DNA of 64,000 bases from Platanthera guangdongensis. Lineage: Eukaryota > Streptophyta > Magnoliopsida > Asparagales > Orchidaceae. The notes below the pieces were generated by a model. It had not been told where the DNA came from and did no database searches. It worked only from the letters and a program-made list of their open reading frames with translations. The DNA lies in contig CM077167.1 of assembly GCA_039583875.1 (NCBI GenBank), positions 147,577,010 through 147,641,009 of the forward strand, written 5' to 3'. The position numbers were made by a program, and so were the translations under genes. Positions within the stretch are counted from its first letter, which is position 1, and the number at the start of each line of letters is the position of its first letter. Shown here in pieces: positions 1 through 11,601 of this stretch.

Positions 1-1350
1 CAATAGCCCTACCTCAGCCTCTTTCACTGGCCTACAACTCAGGGAACAGATTCCCATACCTCAGGCACTCAGCCCTACCTCAGCCTTTATAACTTAGGCT
101 TATAACTCAGAGATGTAAATCTCCTACACTCAGATCTATTATAGATCCTACAAAAATTATTGATGAAAAGATGTTGATATCTTTAACCAGATGGAGAGAG
201 AATTGGTTGAAGGCTTCTTGATCAGTTCTTGATAGAACTGATTTCTAAAGGATCAACCTGTCTTAGCTTTCTTCAAAGCTTCTTAAATCTGAACAAAGTA
301 GGGTTGATCTTCTTGATGTTGGAGTTGATCTTCAATCAGCTTCCTTCAGAAATTAATCTGAATTATTCTTCAGACTTGATCTGAATTCTTCAGGCAGATT
401 GTTCATAATCTGCCTTCACTGGATGAGAACTTCTCTCCTTCTTGTTTTTCTCTCTTTACAATCTATTGACTGTTTCTTCTTTCTCTTCTTCTGGATTCTC
501 AATCCTTTAGAGATTATAATTGATTGGCTTGATTAACTTTTCTCTGTTCTGTATGTGTTGTTCTTCTTATTGTTCTTGTTGTTGTTGAGAGAGCACATCT
601 ATATATATAGGCTTCATCCATGGTAACCAGCTGTTCCGGTTTCATACAGTCTTCTGACACCTCTGACAGATGTGACAACAATGTCAGTAATGACAGCTGT
701 CAAGTATTCAGTTATATTACTTCAGCCTTCATTGGACTTTGACTTAGCAGCAGAGAATGTCGACTGAATACTTCATATGTGTCGACACACATAGTACATG
801 TGTCGACACAAGTCTTGTTGTTGTCGACACAGCTTCACTTTTACTTCTCAACATAGCTTCTGTGGAATGTGTCAACACAAGTCCTGTGTGTCGACACAAA
901 CACTCATTCTCTTGACAAAGTTGGTGTCGACTGAATTCTGGTGTGTGTCGACAGAATTCTGGAATATGTTTACAGCTTCTCTGTGTGTCGACACAACTCC
1001 TGATAATGTCGACACAACCTGGCCCTTAGTGTCAACAAAGCGTTGTCGAAAGAGTTTCTGTGTGTCGACTCAAATTCTGGGTGTCGACACAATCTGTCCC
1101 TTGGTGTCGACACAACGTTGTCGACAGATTTTCTGTGTGTCGACACAAATTCTGGGTGTCGACACAATCTAGCCCTTGGTGTCGATACAACCATTCCCAA
1201 GTGTCGACACTTGTACTTAGAAAATTTTCCTTTCTATTTACTTAACCTGCACATGATAACTCAACACAACATCAAATACAACTTGATGCATATCATTGAT
1301 TTAGGTGAGACTTCTCCAAATCTGGCACACATTTTCCAATGTACCCAACA
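1..1350 (-). repeat. 3' LTR of copia element A (truncated by window edge)
   Basis: The sequence matches 35109-36456 nearly base for base, and on the minus strand it starts with TGTTGGGTACATTGG directly after a purine tract. The part at 740-1215 is dense in the 10-bp palindrome GTGTCGACAC and its variants, including a roughly 75-bp tandem unit (for example starts near 1055 and 1130). A TATA-like TATATATA on the minus strand lies at 600-609. Confidence 0.9.
600..609 (-). promoter_or_regulatory. TATA-like box in LTR A
   Basis: An AT-alternating TATATATA box precedes a typical LTR start region when read on the minus strand. The same box is present in the other LTR of element A at 35708-35715. 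Its use as the LTR promoter is inferred from position between the palindrome-rich U3 and the downstream region. Confidence 0.5.
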
Positions 1351-1366
1351 ATCTCCCCCTATTTGG
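1351..1366 (-). other. Polypurine tract of copia element A
   Basis: On the minus strand this reads CCAAATAGGGGGAGAT immediately before the LTR start TGTTGGG. Nearly the same AGGGGGAGAT tract precedes the element B LTR at 20459 and its copies, so it is the plus-strand primer site of this copia lineage. Confidence 0.85.
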
Positions 1367-1613
1367 AAAAGTCATAACACTTAGTCAATGATATACATCA
1401 CTTATAATAAAATTAACAATATGATGTATAAAAACATTCAATGACAGGGAAACATATAAACAAAACAAGTAAATAATATCATCGCAGAATATGATACAAG
1501 CATAACAAGCATGAATCATTATTTTGTTTAACTTCACAAAAGTTTGTTGACAATAGATTACATGGAGTTTAAAACTGAAGATTACAATGTTATAAAAATC
1601 TAGTCAATTTATC

Positions 1614-2841
1614 CTAAGGCTGATGAGGCTCTTTGATCACTATGCCTTTTCCAGACTGGACCCTTACTTGTACTGGTGCTTCAGTATCTTCAGTTGGCTT
1701 CTTGCCTTTGAGATCCTTCTTCTTAAGTCCTTCAGCCTTAACTTTTTGCCTTTCAAAATAGTGATAAGGCTTGGGAAAGTATTTACTGGGCTCTATAGCT
1801 GTAGCAGGTATTTTCCCAGCCTTGTGATCCCGTCTGAACTGATGTATCATATCTTATCTTTGCAGATATTTGTTCCACTCAATTTCAGAATACCACTTGC
1901 CTCTATCATGCATTTTGTCTTTGATAGCTTTCCAGACAGTAAGTATTATATTTCTAGAGGTTGGACTCCATCTTTCAAAATCAGGCTTTAGTTCAGCCTA
2001 CTCTCTAAACCTTTTCTTTGAGAGTTGAACTTCTTGCTCTTTATTCAGTGCTGCCTCTAACTTTTCCACTTTATCAAATATAAGATTCTTAGTAGCTTCT
2101 GGAGGGCTATACATCTGGTGAACAAGTTGTTGAATTCCTTCAAAATTAGAAGGGGGTATATGATTTGAGCAACCTCCTGCTGACCCCCTTCAATTCCTGC
2201 TGCTTGAATACCTGACTCAGCTGTAGTATCATCATCACATAGGGGTGGATATCCCAGAGTTGCTCTAACAGCATTTGTTATCCATTTGGCATGCTCTGAG
2301 CTAGCATTGACTATCACCCTATCCCCCTTTATGACTTCTCTTTCAATATGATCACTTAAGTCATATTTTTGGAACCTGATCTGATTAACTAGATAATTGG
2401 TTCCTTCAGTATAATAAGCTTTAAACTTCTGTAGCTGAGCAGATATGAATTTCTGAGAGGCTTGAATGGCTGATTGGAAAGTGGCTAAATCTTCTTGAAG
2501 TTTCTTATCAAATTCTGACTTCTCTTTAGCCCTTTCCTCAGTTAATGCAGTTGCTTTATTCTTTAACTCAGTAACAATCACATTATGTGACTTAGTAAGA
2601 TTATCATTCATTCTAAGTTGATTTTCTAGGACATATCCTTGCTTGACCACTATATCATCAATCTGTGTCCTTGCCTCTTATTGCTGTTTGGCCAGATATA
2701 CTACAACATTACCTCCTTTATGGAAGCAATCTGTCATCTCTTTCTTATTTTGGTTTACTTCAAAACTGATGGATTTTATATCTTGTGCCAAAGTGAATTG
2801 AAGGTCCTTATGGCTTTCATCCATATATTTCTCCATGACTG
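1614..2841 (-). pseudogene. ORF3 of element A, C-terminal part (interrupted by gypsy I)
   Basis: This is the downstream half of the third ORF of element A. When gypsy I and one copy of its 5-bp duplication are removed, the reading frame runs straight from the 12049 side into this piece (residues MDEQRAVMEKYM span the junction). It contains a long charged, coiled-coil-like stretch (about 2300-2840), then a block with WSPTSRNIIL and a closing block with YFPKPYHYFERQKVKAE. Element B ORF3 has WSPVSKSIIL and YYPKPKEYVERQRKKF at the same places, so the two are homologous. Stops and frameshifts occur near 1851-2120. No enzyme motif, signal peptide or membrane segment is apparent. ORF3 of SIRE-type elements is often called envelope-like, but the function is unknown. 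Confidence 0.75.
2837..2841. other. Target site duplication GACTG, left copy
   Basis: GACTG directly precedes the gypsy I LTR end TGTAACACC. The identical pentamer follows the other LTR end at 12044-12048, which is the expected 5-bp integrase footprint. Confidence 0.92.
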
Positions 2842-3374
2842 TGTAACACCCCCTCTATCCGTCGCATAGTATATAGCAGTAGGTCCGGCCGGGGCCCGAC
2901 GCCGTATGCCACAGACAGACCGGGTGGTTACTCATGGAAACCATCCAACCAATCAACGTCCTACACAGAGCATTCTAGCGGAAGCAGTTTATAAAAGTTG
3001 CAAATAAGAACCCAGCACTAAAGTATGAATGTCCACTAATCCAAAATAGGAATGTTATACAAATACCAACACAAGCCTTAAGGCCTTACAAAATGTTTCA
3101 CTTGATATTACATGATTTAAAAACCACGACACGTAGGTCGGTCATACATGAATAAAACAGTAAACACTTCCAATTGGGCCTTCGAGGGCCGGCTTCGCAG
3201 AAAGGGCTTTAGCCCGCTATTGACCGCTTGGTCCAGCAGCACCTGCAAGCAACAAACCACCACACGGTGGCAAAACAAGGCAACGGTCAGCAATGCTGAC
3301 CAAATTATAACGATCCCGCCCCCAACTCGGGGCGGCGATGCTCCTTCCCTGCATTTCATTAGCATAAGCGAGCA

Positions 3375-3394
3375 ATATATATATATATATATAT
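3375..3394. repeat. (AT)10 microsatellite in gypsy I 3' LTR
   Basis: It is a 20-base AT run; the matching site in the other LTR (10227-10309) has grown to about 82 bases. Confidence 0.95.
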
Positions 3395-4701
3395 TTCATC
3401 ACAGACGTTGGCTCGCACGGCCACACGCCCCGTGCTCTCAGGGCACATTCTCGGTGAACCGGTCGATGTCACGTCAATTAAAGCCATAGACATTCCGGAC
3501 TCACCACCGCCACTTTGACGGCCAAACCTATGAGCAATTTGTCTTCTTGGCCTGGGTCACGACAATTTAAACCATCGACTGCCGAAGACCCTAATCTATG
3601 CCAACGACAAGTGCCACGTACCCTTAGGTCTCTTTAACCGAACGACATAGAACGAGTACGGTTCCATCTAACCCGTGCTCACATCGCAATGACAATTTAA
3701 GCCATTTGCGCGGGTCAAACTTCTCCGAGTCCCATTTCCATCACAATTCACATAACCCAGGTTATGTTCAAGTTGGCTCTCAGGCCACCAAGTTGGCAAG
3801 ATCACGCATCCGCCCAGTTTTCCGGGTGCACCTTTGGGTTAATCCCCAAGGCTCCCTGCTGCAATCTACCGTGTAGAAAACTCGAAAAACAACCAATAGC
3901 ACGGAGTCTTCTCCAGCATTATGCAATGCAACATCACCGATCCAGACCAACATGTCCGGGTAGGCTTCACACATCATGCCTATGTCCGTTCTCGCTTACG
4001 GACTCTAAACAACAGGGACTTCACATATCTACCCGAAGGAACGCCTCCAACTCTCCGCAAACTCGCGAGAGCGGGCTTCCTATGCAAAGAAGGAGAGCTA
4101 CTCATGCTCAAGAAGAGAATCGTTACCCTTGTGTTCCTCTTTGGCGCCATGGAAAATTAAGCGGATGAAAAGCACCGCACTAGCTTTGCCTCCGTGGATC
4201 CGGAGTCGGCTCCCGATTTGGAGCTTCAAAGCTCCTCCAATGGCCGGATCTAGCTTCTTCTTCCTTCCTTGGCTCTCTTCTCTTTCTAAGGTTTTAGAAA
4301 GATATCCACTCATGAAAAGTGAGGGTTTCTAAGTCCAATCCCGGGTATATCCCTTCAGGAAAAACCCCCAGCCGTTGGATCATCAATTAAAGAAATGAAC
4401 GGCTTCGATTAGGGACTGAAATGCCCAATCTGGACCGAACACGGCCTGGCACACGCCCGTGTCCAGGGCCGTGTGCCTCATTCGCCGTCAAAATCGACTC
4501 GCCTGGAACAACACACGGGTATCGAACACGCCCGTGTTCGACCTGACACGCCCGTGTTCGACCTGACACGGCTGTGTGGCCGGCCGTGTACCCCCATCAT
4601 TTTTCCCCGAAAACAACCCGAGCACTGCACGGGTTCTAGGACACGCCCGTGTCCTTGTCCGTGTCACCTCAACACGCCTGGGCTCCAGGCCGTGTACACG
4701 G

Positions 4702-5091
4702 TCTCGACACTCGACACTTCGTCGAGTGAAGATCGTCGACCTGATGACACGGCCTTGGACACGCCCGTGTCCTAGGCCGTGTGGCTTATCTCGACACATC
4801 GTCGAACAAAGTGTCGACTTCCCGGGACGAGTATCGACACTGGATGACACGCCCTGCTACACGCCCGTGTCGCAGGCCGTGTGCCATGTCTCGACACTTC
4901 GTCGAACGCAGAGTGTCGACTTCGCGGGCTAAGTGTCGACACGGGTTGACACGCCCTACGACACGCCCGTGTCGCAAGCCGTGTGCCCAGTCTCGACACA
5001 ATATTGAGGTTAAAATGTCGACTTCCCGGCTAAGTGTCGACACAAGCTTGACACGCCCTGGGACACGCCCGTGTCCCAGGCCGTGTGCCTG
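4702..5091. repeat. Tandem repeat of about 100 bp in gypsy I 3' LTR
   Basis: Four units start with TCTCGACAC at 4702, 4789, 4889 and 4991 (spacing 87, 100, 102). Each contains a TCGTCGA-type segment, a GTGTCGACAC-type palindrome, a GACACGCCC..CGTGTC palindrome and GGCCGTGTG. The fourth unit is the most diverged. Confidence 0.85.
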
Positions 5092-5155
5092 CAGCCAGAA
5101 CCCAAAACTGGCCCAAAACGTCCCCCGTCGCTCCTTTGAGTTTCGGGGCGTTACA

Positions 5156-5169
5156 ACTCTCCCCCTCTT
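5156..5169 (-). other. Polypurine tract of gypsy I
   Basis: The minus strand reads AAGAGGGGGAGAGT directly before the LTR start TGTAACG. Confidence 0.85.
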
Positions 5170-5769
5170 AAAAGAATTTCGTCCTCGAAATTATATAAAG
5201 GAAAGACATGTACAAAACCAAAATTTGTACCTGAGAGGAACAACTCCGGATACTCGTCAAGCATAGTCTGCTCTCGCTCCCAAGAGAGCTCCTCACGACC
5301 GCAATTGTCCCACCGGACCTTGACCATCCTGATCTCTTTATTGCATAGCCGCTTGACCTCCGAGTCCTCAATCCGCACGGGCTTGACCTTTGTTGTCAAC
5401 CCACTATCCACCGGCACTTGATCGACTGCGATCACTTGCGTAGGCTCTTGCACCGCCTTCGAAGTACCGAAATATGGAATACATCATGTAAACCACTAAG
5501 CTCCACTGAAAGCTTCAACTGATTGGCCGCTTCACCGACTCGCTCCAGAACCTCAAACGGCCCAAGTTACCTCGGGCTTAGCTTTTTCAGTCGCCGCACC
5601 CGCGAGACACCCGCGAGACACCCTTGAACGGCTTGATCTTTAAGTACACATAGTCGCCCACAACGAACTCCACGTTCCTGTGCTTGACATTATAGTACTT
5701 TGCTTGCCGGTCCTGAGCGATAAGCAACCTCTCCCGAATGGTTCTCACCAAAGAAGTAACATCCTCCAC
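5170..5769 (-). pseudogene. Gypsy I pol C-terminus: integrase tail and chromodomain-like segment
   Basis: Two open segments lie here. The upstream one (5587-5769) has RERLLIAQDRQAKYY and VEFVVGDYVYLKIKPF, the usual DNA-binding C-terminal part of gypsy integrase. The downstream one (about 5180-5453) has IEDSEVKRLCNKEI, VKVRWDN and EELSWEREQTML followed by YPELF, the typical chromodomain-like end of Tekay/Del elements, thought to guide integration to chromatin. Frameshifts between about 5454 and 5590 separate them, and the frame is also broken from the integrase core at 5776. The last ORF reads through the PPT and stops at the LTR edge. Confidence 0.75.
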
Positions 5770-5775
5770 TTCCGA

Positions 5776-6330
5776 TCACTTATACAACTTTGACTCACCC
5801 GTTTCTAACCAAGACAACGACGTGCGACATTTTCTACCATATAGGGCCTCGAAAGGCGCCATCTGAATACTCGCTTGGTAGCTATTATTGTATGCGAACT
5901 CCACCAAATACAGGTGGTCTTCCCACTGCTTTCCAAAATCCAAGACACACATGCGGAGCATGTCTTCCATGGTTCTATTGACCCTCTCGGTCTGCCCATC
6001 CGTTTGCAGATGGAAGGCTGTGCTGAATTTCAGCTTTGTTCCCAACATTTGCTGCACAAGCCTCCAATCATTGGACGTGAACCGCCCATCTCGGTCACTC
6101 ACAATGCTGCGGGGCACACCATGAAGCCGTACTATGTTATCCACATAAAGCTTTGCCAATTTCTCCACCGGATCATCCTTCCTATGCGGAATAAAATGCG
6201 ACACCTTCGTTAGCCGATCAACAACCACCCAAATGGCGTCATTACCCTTTTGCGACCTTGGAAAACCGTGCACAAAGTCCATAGAGATGTCGTCAAATTT
6301 CCACTCTCGAATAGGCAAGGACTTAAGAAA
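5776..6330 (-). pseudogene. Gypsy I integrase catalytic core
   Basis: It continues the upstream pol frame after a single TGA at about 6328-6330, where related elements have a Gly codon (PGG versus PG-stop). The core has MDFVHGFP (first Asp), [10 protein letters not shown] (second Asp) and QTERVNRTMED (Glu), so the D,D-35-E triad is present. ALYGRKCRT and GESKLY mark the end of the core. The frame closes at 5776 with TGA shortly after GESKLYK, before the integrase tail. Confidence 0.82.
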
Positions 6331-8286
6331 TCATCCCGGCTTTTGGCACTCCGCCTTCACCAAGGCGCAAGTTTGGCACTTCGCTACGTATAGCGCCACA
6401 TCCTTCTTCAAACCCGACCACCAAAATAGTTTCTTCACATCACGGTACATCTTCGTGCTCCCCGGGTGAATGGAGTACTTGGTATGGTGTGCCTCGTACA
6501 AAACCTCCACCGGCAAATTGCCCACACTTGGTACGCATAGACGACCATCTTTCCAAAGTAATCCGTCCTCCACGACGAATTGGGAATTTGAACCATCCAG
6601 AGCCTCTACCATGAACTGCTTCATATGAGCATCCATATCCAAAGCCTGCCGAATACGATCAGCCAGGTCATATTGGACTTCAGTCCAATTCAGAACTGCC
6701 TCAGCACTTGATTGTCTATCCACACAAACAATCTCCAACGCCTCCAACTCCCACATCAACCGCTCATCATGCACCGATAGCCAATTGGCTCGAGCTGGGG
6801 ATCGGCGACTCAACGCGTCCGCAACCGCATTCCCTTTACCAGGCACGTAGTGGATCTTGAATGTATAGTCCCCCAGGAACTCCATCCATCTACGCTGCCG
6901 CATATTCAGATCCTTCTGATCAATAAGATACTTCAGGCTCTTGTGATCGGTGTAGATATCAATCTTCACACCGTACAGATAGTGTCTCCACAGCTTCAAG
7001 GCAAAAATCATGGTCGCTAACTCCAAGTCATGGACCGGATAGTTCCTTTCATGCACTTTTAGCTGTCTCGAGCCATAAGCTATTACACTTCCGTGTTGCA
7101 GTAGCACGCAACCCAAACCGCTGCCCAAAGCATCACTATAAATCTCATAGCCTTCGGTCCCACATGGCGAACTCAGCACAGGCGCCGTGGTCAACCGACA
7201 CTTCAACTCCTCAAAAGCACGCGCGCACGCCGGCGTCCAAACGAACTTATGCTCCTTCCTCGTCAAAGTAGTGAGAGGCAAAGCTATCCGCGAGAAGTTC
7301 TCTACGAAGCGCCTATAATAGCCGGCAAGCCCCAGAAAACTTCGGACTTCCGCTACCGTAACAAGCTCAGGCCACTCCCGTATCGCAATAATCTTCGCCG
7401 GATCCACAGCAATACCCTCTCCACTCACTATATGCCCGAGGAACGCCACTGAGGATAGCCAAAACTCGCACTTCGAGAACTTGGCATACAACTGATTTCT
7501 CCTTAGCGTCTCCAGAACCAAATGAAGATGCTTGAAGTGATCTTCCTCACTTTGCGAGTACACCAAAATATCGTCGATGAAGACGATCATGAAATGGTCC
7601 AAGTACTCCCTGAAAGTCCTGTTCATCAAATCCATGAACACTGACAGCGCATTTGTCAGCCCAAACGGCATGACCGTAAACTCATAATGCCCGTATCTCG
7701 TACTAAGCGCTGTCTTCGGGATATCACTCTCCCTTATTCGCAGCTGATAGTACCCAGCCTTGACCACTGAAATACAATCCAACGCGGGCTTCGACTTCGC
7801 AACCTCCACTAGTGTAAAGAACAGTTCTGCACCGGCACGAACCGCCTTCACCACCTTCACCACCTGAAGAGCAGACATCAACGTCTTGCTCGACCCCTTT
7901 AAGCCCGTAAAAGTCATTTCACGACTTGCTCCCAGCTTGACTTCCTTGCGACCGCAGTCAATATAGGCCTGCTGCTCCGAGAGCCAGTCCATGCCAAATA
8001 TAACGTCGAACTCCACCAACGGAAGTAAATACGCCTGTAGGTCGAACTCTTGATCCCCAATACGAATCTTAACATCGCAGATCCTATCCGCTCGCATCGA
8101 ACACCCATTGGGCAACAACACATCCAACTTATCCTTCGCCATCGAAGAAGGGGCTCCGATGCGTGATATAAATCCTTCGGACAAGAAGGAATGTGAAGCT
8201 CCCGTATCAAAGAGTGCTCGTGCCAGATTTTCACAAATCAATACAAATCCTAAACAAGCAGTGGTAAGGTAACATGTACATAACAA
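6331..8286 (-). pseudogene. Gypsy I pol: protease, truncated reverse transcriptase, RNase H, integrase zinc domain
   Basis: This open stretch of 651 codons begins without an ATG and follows gag by about 28 bases. Residues 26-34 (FDTGASHSF) are the aspartic protease site and FGMDWL near 97-102 is the usual second protease landmark. RT motifs present are MPFGLTNA (206-213) and the catalytic FIDD (236-239). RNase H shows YSDA, LELA, YTDHKSL and VADALSRR. The integrase zinc finger shows the H..H..C..C pattern with CQTCALVK. The segment normally joining protease to RT, from the LPPHREVDF block to FSKLDLRSG, is missing: the text passes from [12 protein letters not shown] directly to AGYYQLRI (around 7750-7800). 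The deletion kept the frame but removed RT finger motifs, so the enzyme should be inactive. Confidence 0.87.
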
Positions 8287-8314
8287 GTATTTAAAGAAAT
8301 TGACTTGCTATAAA

Positions 8315-9469
8315 TTAAACCGTACCTGTCACCACATCAGCCTGTTTGATGGCCTCATGTTGGACAAGATTATAGACCCTTGGTTGGGCCGGAGCATAAT
8401 GGGACGCGGTCGACTCCACCGCCTTTCCCTTCTCTTCATAAGTAGCTCCCGGCCTTCTCTCGGACTTAGGACGTCCGCTCCAAAAATCGCGGGCAAAGTG
8501 CCCCGTCTTTCCACAAGTAAAACACGCGCCCGGGGTCCGACTCGTAGTCGCCCCAAAAGCACCAGAAGGAGATGGACCCGAAGTCCTATGCTTCTTGAAA
8601 GACCTCTGATAGCCGGACTTTGAAGTAGTCGGCACTTTGAATTCAGATTTCTTCTCACCCAAGCTTTTCTTTGCTTGTATATTCTTCATGTCCTTCTCCA
8701 AGGACCGGGCAGTGTTGACCAAGGTTAAGAAACCCTGCGTCATCGGCCCCGAGAGTAGTAACCTCAACTCATCTCTCAACCCTTCATAGAAGCGATTAGT
8801 CTTGCGCTCCTCATCCATAATAGTGGAGCTAGCATAACGGCTCAGACGAGTAAACTCGTGGAGATATTCATCCATGCTCTTCTCACCCTGAACCAACTTC
8901 AGAAACTCATTCTCTAACGCTATCCTCTGCGTCGAAGGGAGGTATCTAGCCAAGAACAATCTCGAGAACTCCTCCATCGAGACATCAACAAGTTGCCTAC
9001 CTCTCAACAAGTGCAGGTCCAATCCTTCCCACCACATTCTCGCTTCACCGTCCAGAAGGAACGTAGCGATGGTGGTCATTTGCCACTCCTCCATCTCCGT
9101 TGCTGTCATGACTCTCTTCACCCTGGAGAGCCAGTCTTCAGCCTGAGATGGGGTTCCCAACACCGAGAATATCGGAGGGTTAAAGCTCATTACATGCTTA
9201 AGCTGTCTCTCGGTTGCCCTCCTTGGCACCACCGGTTCCACAACTACTTGCTCCACTCTCCTCGGCCCAGCCTCTTGAAGAGGTTCCTGCTCCATCGCAG
9301 GAGCGGGCTGCTGCGTTTGCCTTGCAGGATGCACATTTATCACGACCAACACCGCTTCAGCCACCAATCGTATGTTCTCAGCCGATAGAGGTGTTGCAGG
9401 AGCAACATCTGGTGCACTGGTAGCCTCAGAAACTCGGCGTTCTGACGGCCCAACTCCACTTCTGGTCAC
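8315..9469 (-). pseudogene. Gypsy I gag
   Basis: It encodes about 384 residues of a gypsy Gag that would form the particle and bind RNA. The middle has the retrotransposon Gag core (MWWEGLDLHL, FLARYLPSTQR, EYLHEFTRLSRYA). Near the C-terminus lies the zinc knuckle CFTCGKTGHFARDF. The spacing fits CX2CX4HX4C, but the last Cys is Phe. The open frame begins with GTG in the context TAG-GTG-ACC, where MTR would be expected for this family, so the start ATG appears to be lost; the first internal ATG is well downstream. Confidence 0.85.
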
Positions 9470-9680
9470 CTATAGTGGTACAAAACACCGTTAAGCGACC
9501 AAGTAAAATTGCAAACATCAATTATAGGAATACGCAGGTTCCTCAAACACGTGTATTTTCATTCCTAAGTGGACATTCATGGGTTCTTTTACTGTTATAA
9601 CGATGACGCACACAATGTGCTCACCACCCCTTAAAAAGAATTCGCCCACGAATTCAGTTTAAGCCCGACCAAAACCAGTA

Positions 9681-9692
9681 GTCTGATACCAA
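9681..9692 (-). other. Primer binding site of gypsy I (initiator tRNA-Met)
   Basis: The minus strand reads TGGTATCAGACT two bases inside the 5' LTR end, matching the first nine bases complementary to plant tRNA-iMet 3' end (TGGTATCAG). Confidence 0.88.
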
Positions 9693-10224
9693 ATTGTAAC
9701 ACCCCCTCTATCTGTCGCATAGCATATAGCAGTAGGTCCGGCCGGGGACCGACACCGTATGCCACAGACAGACCGGGTGGTTACTCATGGAAACCATCCA
9801 ACCAATCAACGTCCTACACAGAGCATTCTAGCGGAAGCAGTTTATAAAAGTTGCAAATAAGAACCCAGCACTAAAGTATGAATGTCCACTAATCCAAAAT
9901 AGGAATGTTATACAAATACCAACACAAGCCTTAAGGCCTTACAAAATGTTTCACTTGATATTACATGATTTACAAACCACGGCACGCAGGCCGGTCATAC
10001 ATGAATAAAACAATAAACACTTCGAATTGGGCCTTCGAGGGCCGGCTTCGCAGAAAGGGCTTTAGCCCGATATTGACCGCTTGGTCCAGCAGCACCTGCA
10101 AGCAACAAACCACCGCACGGTGGCAAAACAAGGCAACGGTCAGCAATGCTGACCAAATTATAACGATCCCGCCCCAACTCGGGGCGGCGATGCTCCTTCC
10201 CTGCATTTCATTAGCATAAGCGAG

Positions 10225-10226
<2 letters not shown>

Positions 10227-10309
<83 letters not shown>
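10227..10309. repeat. Long (AT)n microsatellite in gypsy I 5' LTR
   Basis: It is an uninterrupted AT run of about 82 bases; the partner LTR has 20. Confidence 0.97.
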
Positions 10310-10310
<1 letters not shown>

Positions 10311-11601
10311 CCATTTCATCACAGACGCTGGCTCGCACGGCCACATGCCCCGTGCTCTCAGGGCACATTCTCGGTGAACAGGTCGATGTCACCTCAATTA
10401 AAGCCATAGACATTCCGGACTCACCACCACCACTTTGACGGCCAAACCTATGAGCAATTTGTCTTCTTGGCCTGGGTCACGACAATTTAAGTCATCGACC
10501 GCCGAAGACCCTAATCTATGCCAACGGCAAGTGCCACGTACCCTTAGGTCTCTTTAACCGAACGACATAGAACGGGTACGGTTCCATCTAACCCGTGCTC
10601 ACATCGCAACGACAATTTAAGCCATTTGCGCGGGTCAAACTTCTCCCGAGTCCCGTTTCCATCACAATTCACATAACCCGGTTATGTTCAAGTTGGCTCT
10701 CAGGCCACCAAGTTGGCAAGATCACACATCCGCCCAGTTTTCCGGGTGCACCTTTGGGTTAATCCCCAAGGCTCCCTGCTGCAATCTACCGTGTAGAAAA
10801 CCCAAAAAACAACCAATAGCACGGAGTCTTCTCCGGCATTATGCAATGCAACATCACCGATCCAGACCAACATGTCCGGGTAGGCTTCACACATCATGCC
10901 TATGTCCGTTCTCGCTTACGGACTCTAAACAACGGGGACTTCACATATCTACCCGAAGGAACGCCTCCAATTCTCCACAAACTCGCGAGAGCGGGCTTCC
11001 TATGCAAAGAAGGAGAGCTACTCATGCTCAAGAAGATAATCGTTACCCTTGCATTCCTCTTTGGCGCCATGGAAAAGTAAGTGGATGAAAAGCACCGCAC
11101 TAGCTTTGCCTCCGTGGATCCGGAGTCGGCTCGCGATTTGGAGCTTCGAAGCTCCTCCAATGGCCGGATCTAGCTTCTTCTTCCTTCCTTGGCTCTCTTC
11201 TCTTTCTAAGGTTTTAGAAAGATATCCACTCATGAAAAGTGAGGGTTTCTAAGTCCAATCCCGGGTATATCCCTTCAGGAACAACCCCCAGCCGTTGGAT
11301 CATCAATTAAAGAAATGAACGACTTTGATTCGGGACTAAAATGCCCAATCTGGACCGAACACGGCCTGGCACACGCCCGTGTCCAGGGCCATGTGCCTCA
11401 TTCGCCGTCAAAATCGACTCGCCTGGAACAACACATGGGTATCGAACACGCCCGTGTTCGACCTGATACGGCCGTGTGGCCGGCCGTGTACCCCCATCAT
11501 TTTTCCCCGAAAACAACCCGAGCACTGCACGGGTTCTAGGACACGCCCGTGTCCTTGCCCGTGTCACCTCAACACGCATGGGCTCCTGGCCGTGTACACG
11601 G

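Larger units (their letters stand above)
2842..5155 (-). repeat. 3' LTR of gypsy I
   Basis: It is the 2314-bp partner of 9695-12043. On the minus strand it starts TGTAACGCCCCG and ends GGGGGTGTTACA. The half nearest the PPT is packed with CACGCCCGTG-type palindromes and GTGTCGAC motifs. The other half holds a short AT run at 3375-3394. Length differences from the partner LTR come mainly from the AT run and from gain or loss of CACGCCCGTG units. Confidence 0.93.

Noticed and set aside
798..1245. Several overlapping open frames on both strands in LTR A (Cys/His-rich, VDTT/CRH repeats)
   Set aside because: They are translations of the GTGTCGACAC array, which is open in several frames because it lacks stops; the same happens in the other LTR at 35904-36360.
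3764..4332. Open frames of 65-134 codons in both gypsy I LTRs (also 10684-11252)
   Set aside because: Present on both strands of a non-coding LTR part with no recognisable domain; preserved between LTRs only because the LTRs are copies.
4387..5266. Arg/Thr-rich open frames (TRPCPRPC, GHGRV) in the gypsy I LTR
   Set aside because: They arise from CACGCCCGTG repeats read in different frames on both strands; no start context or conserved domain, and they appear again only in other LTR copies.
9970..10413. Frame with a long (IY)n stretch
   Set aside because: It is only the AT microsatellite translated; not a membrane protein.
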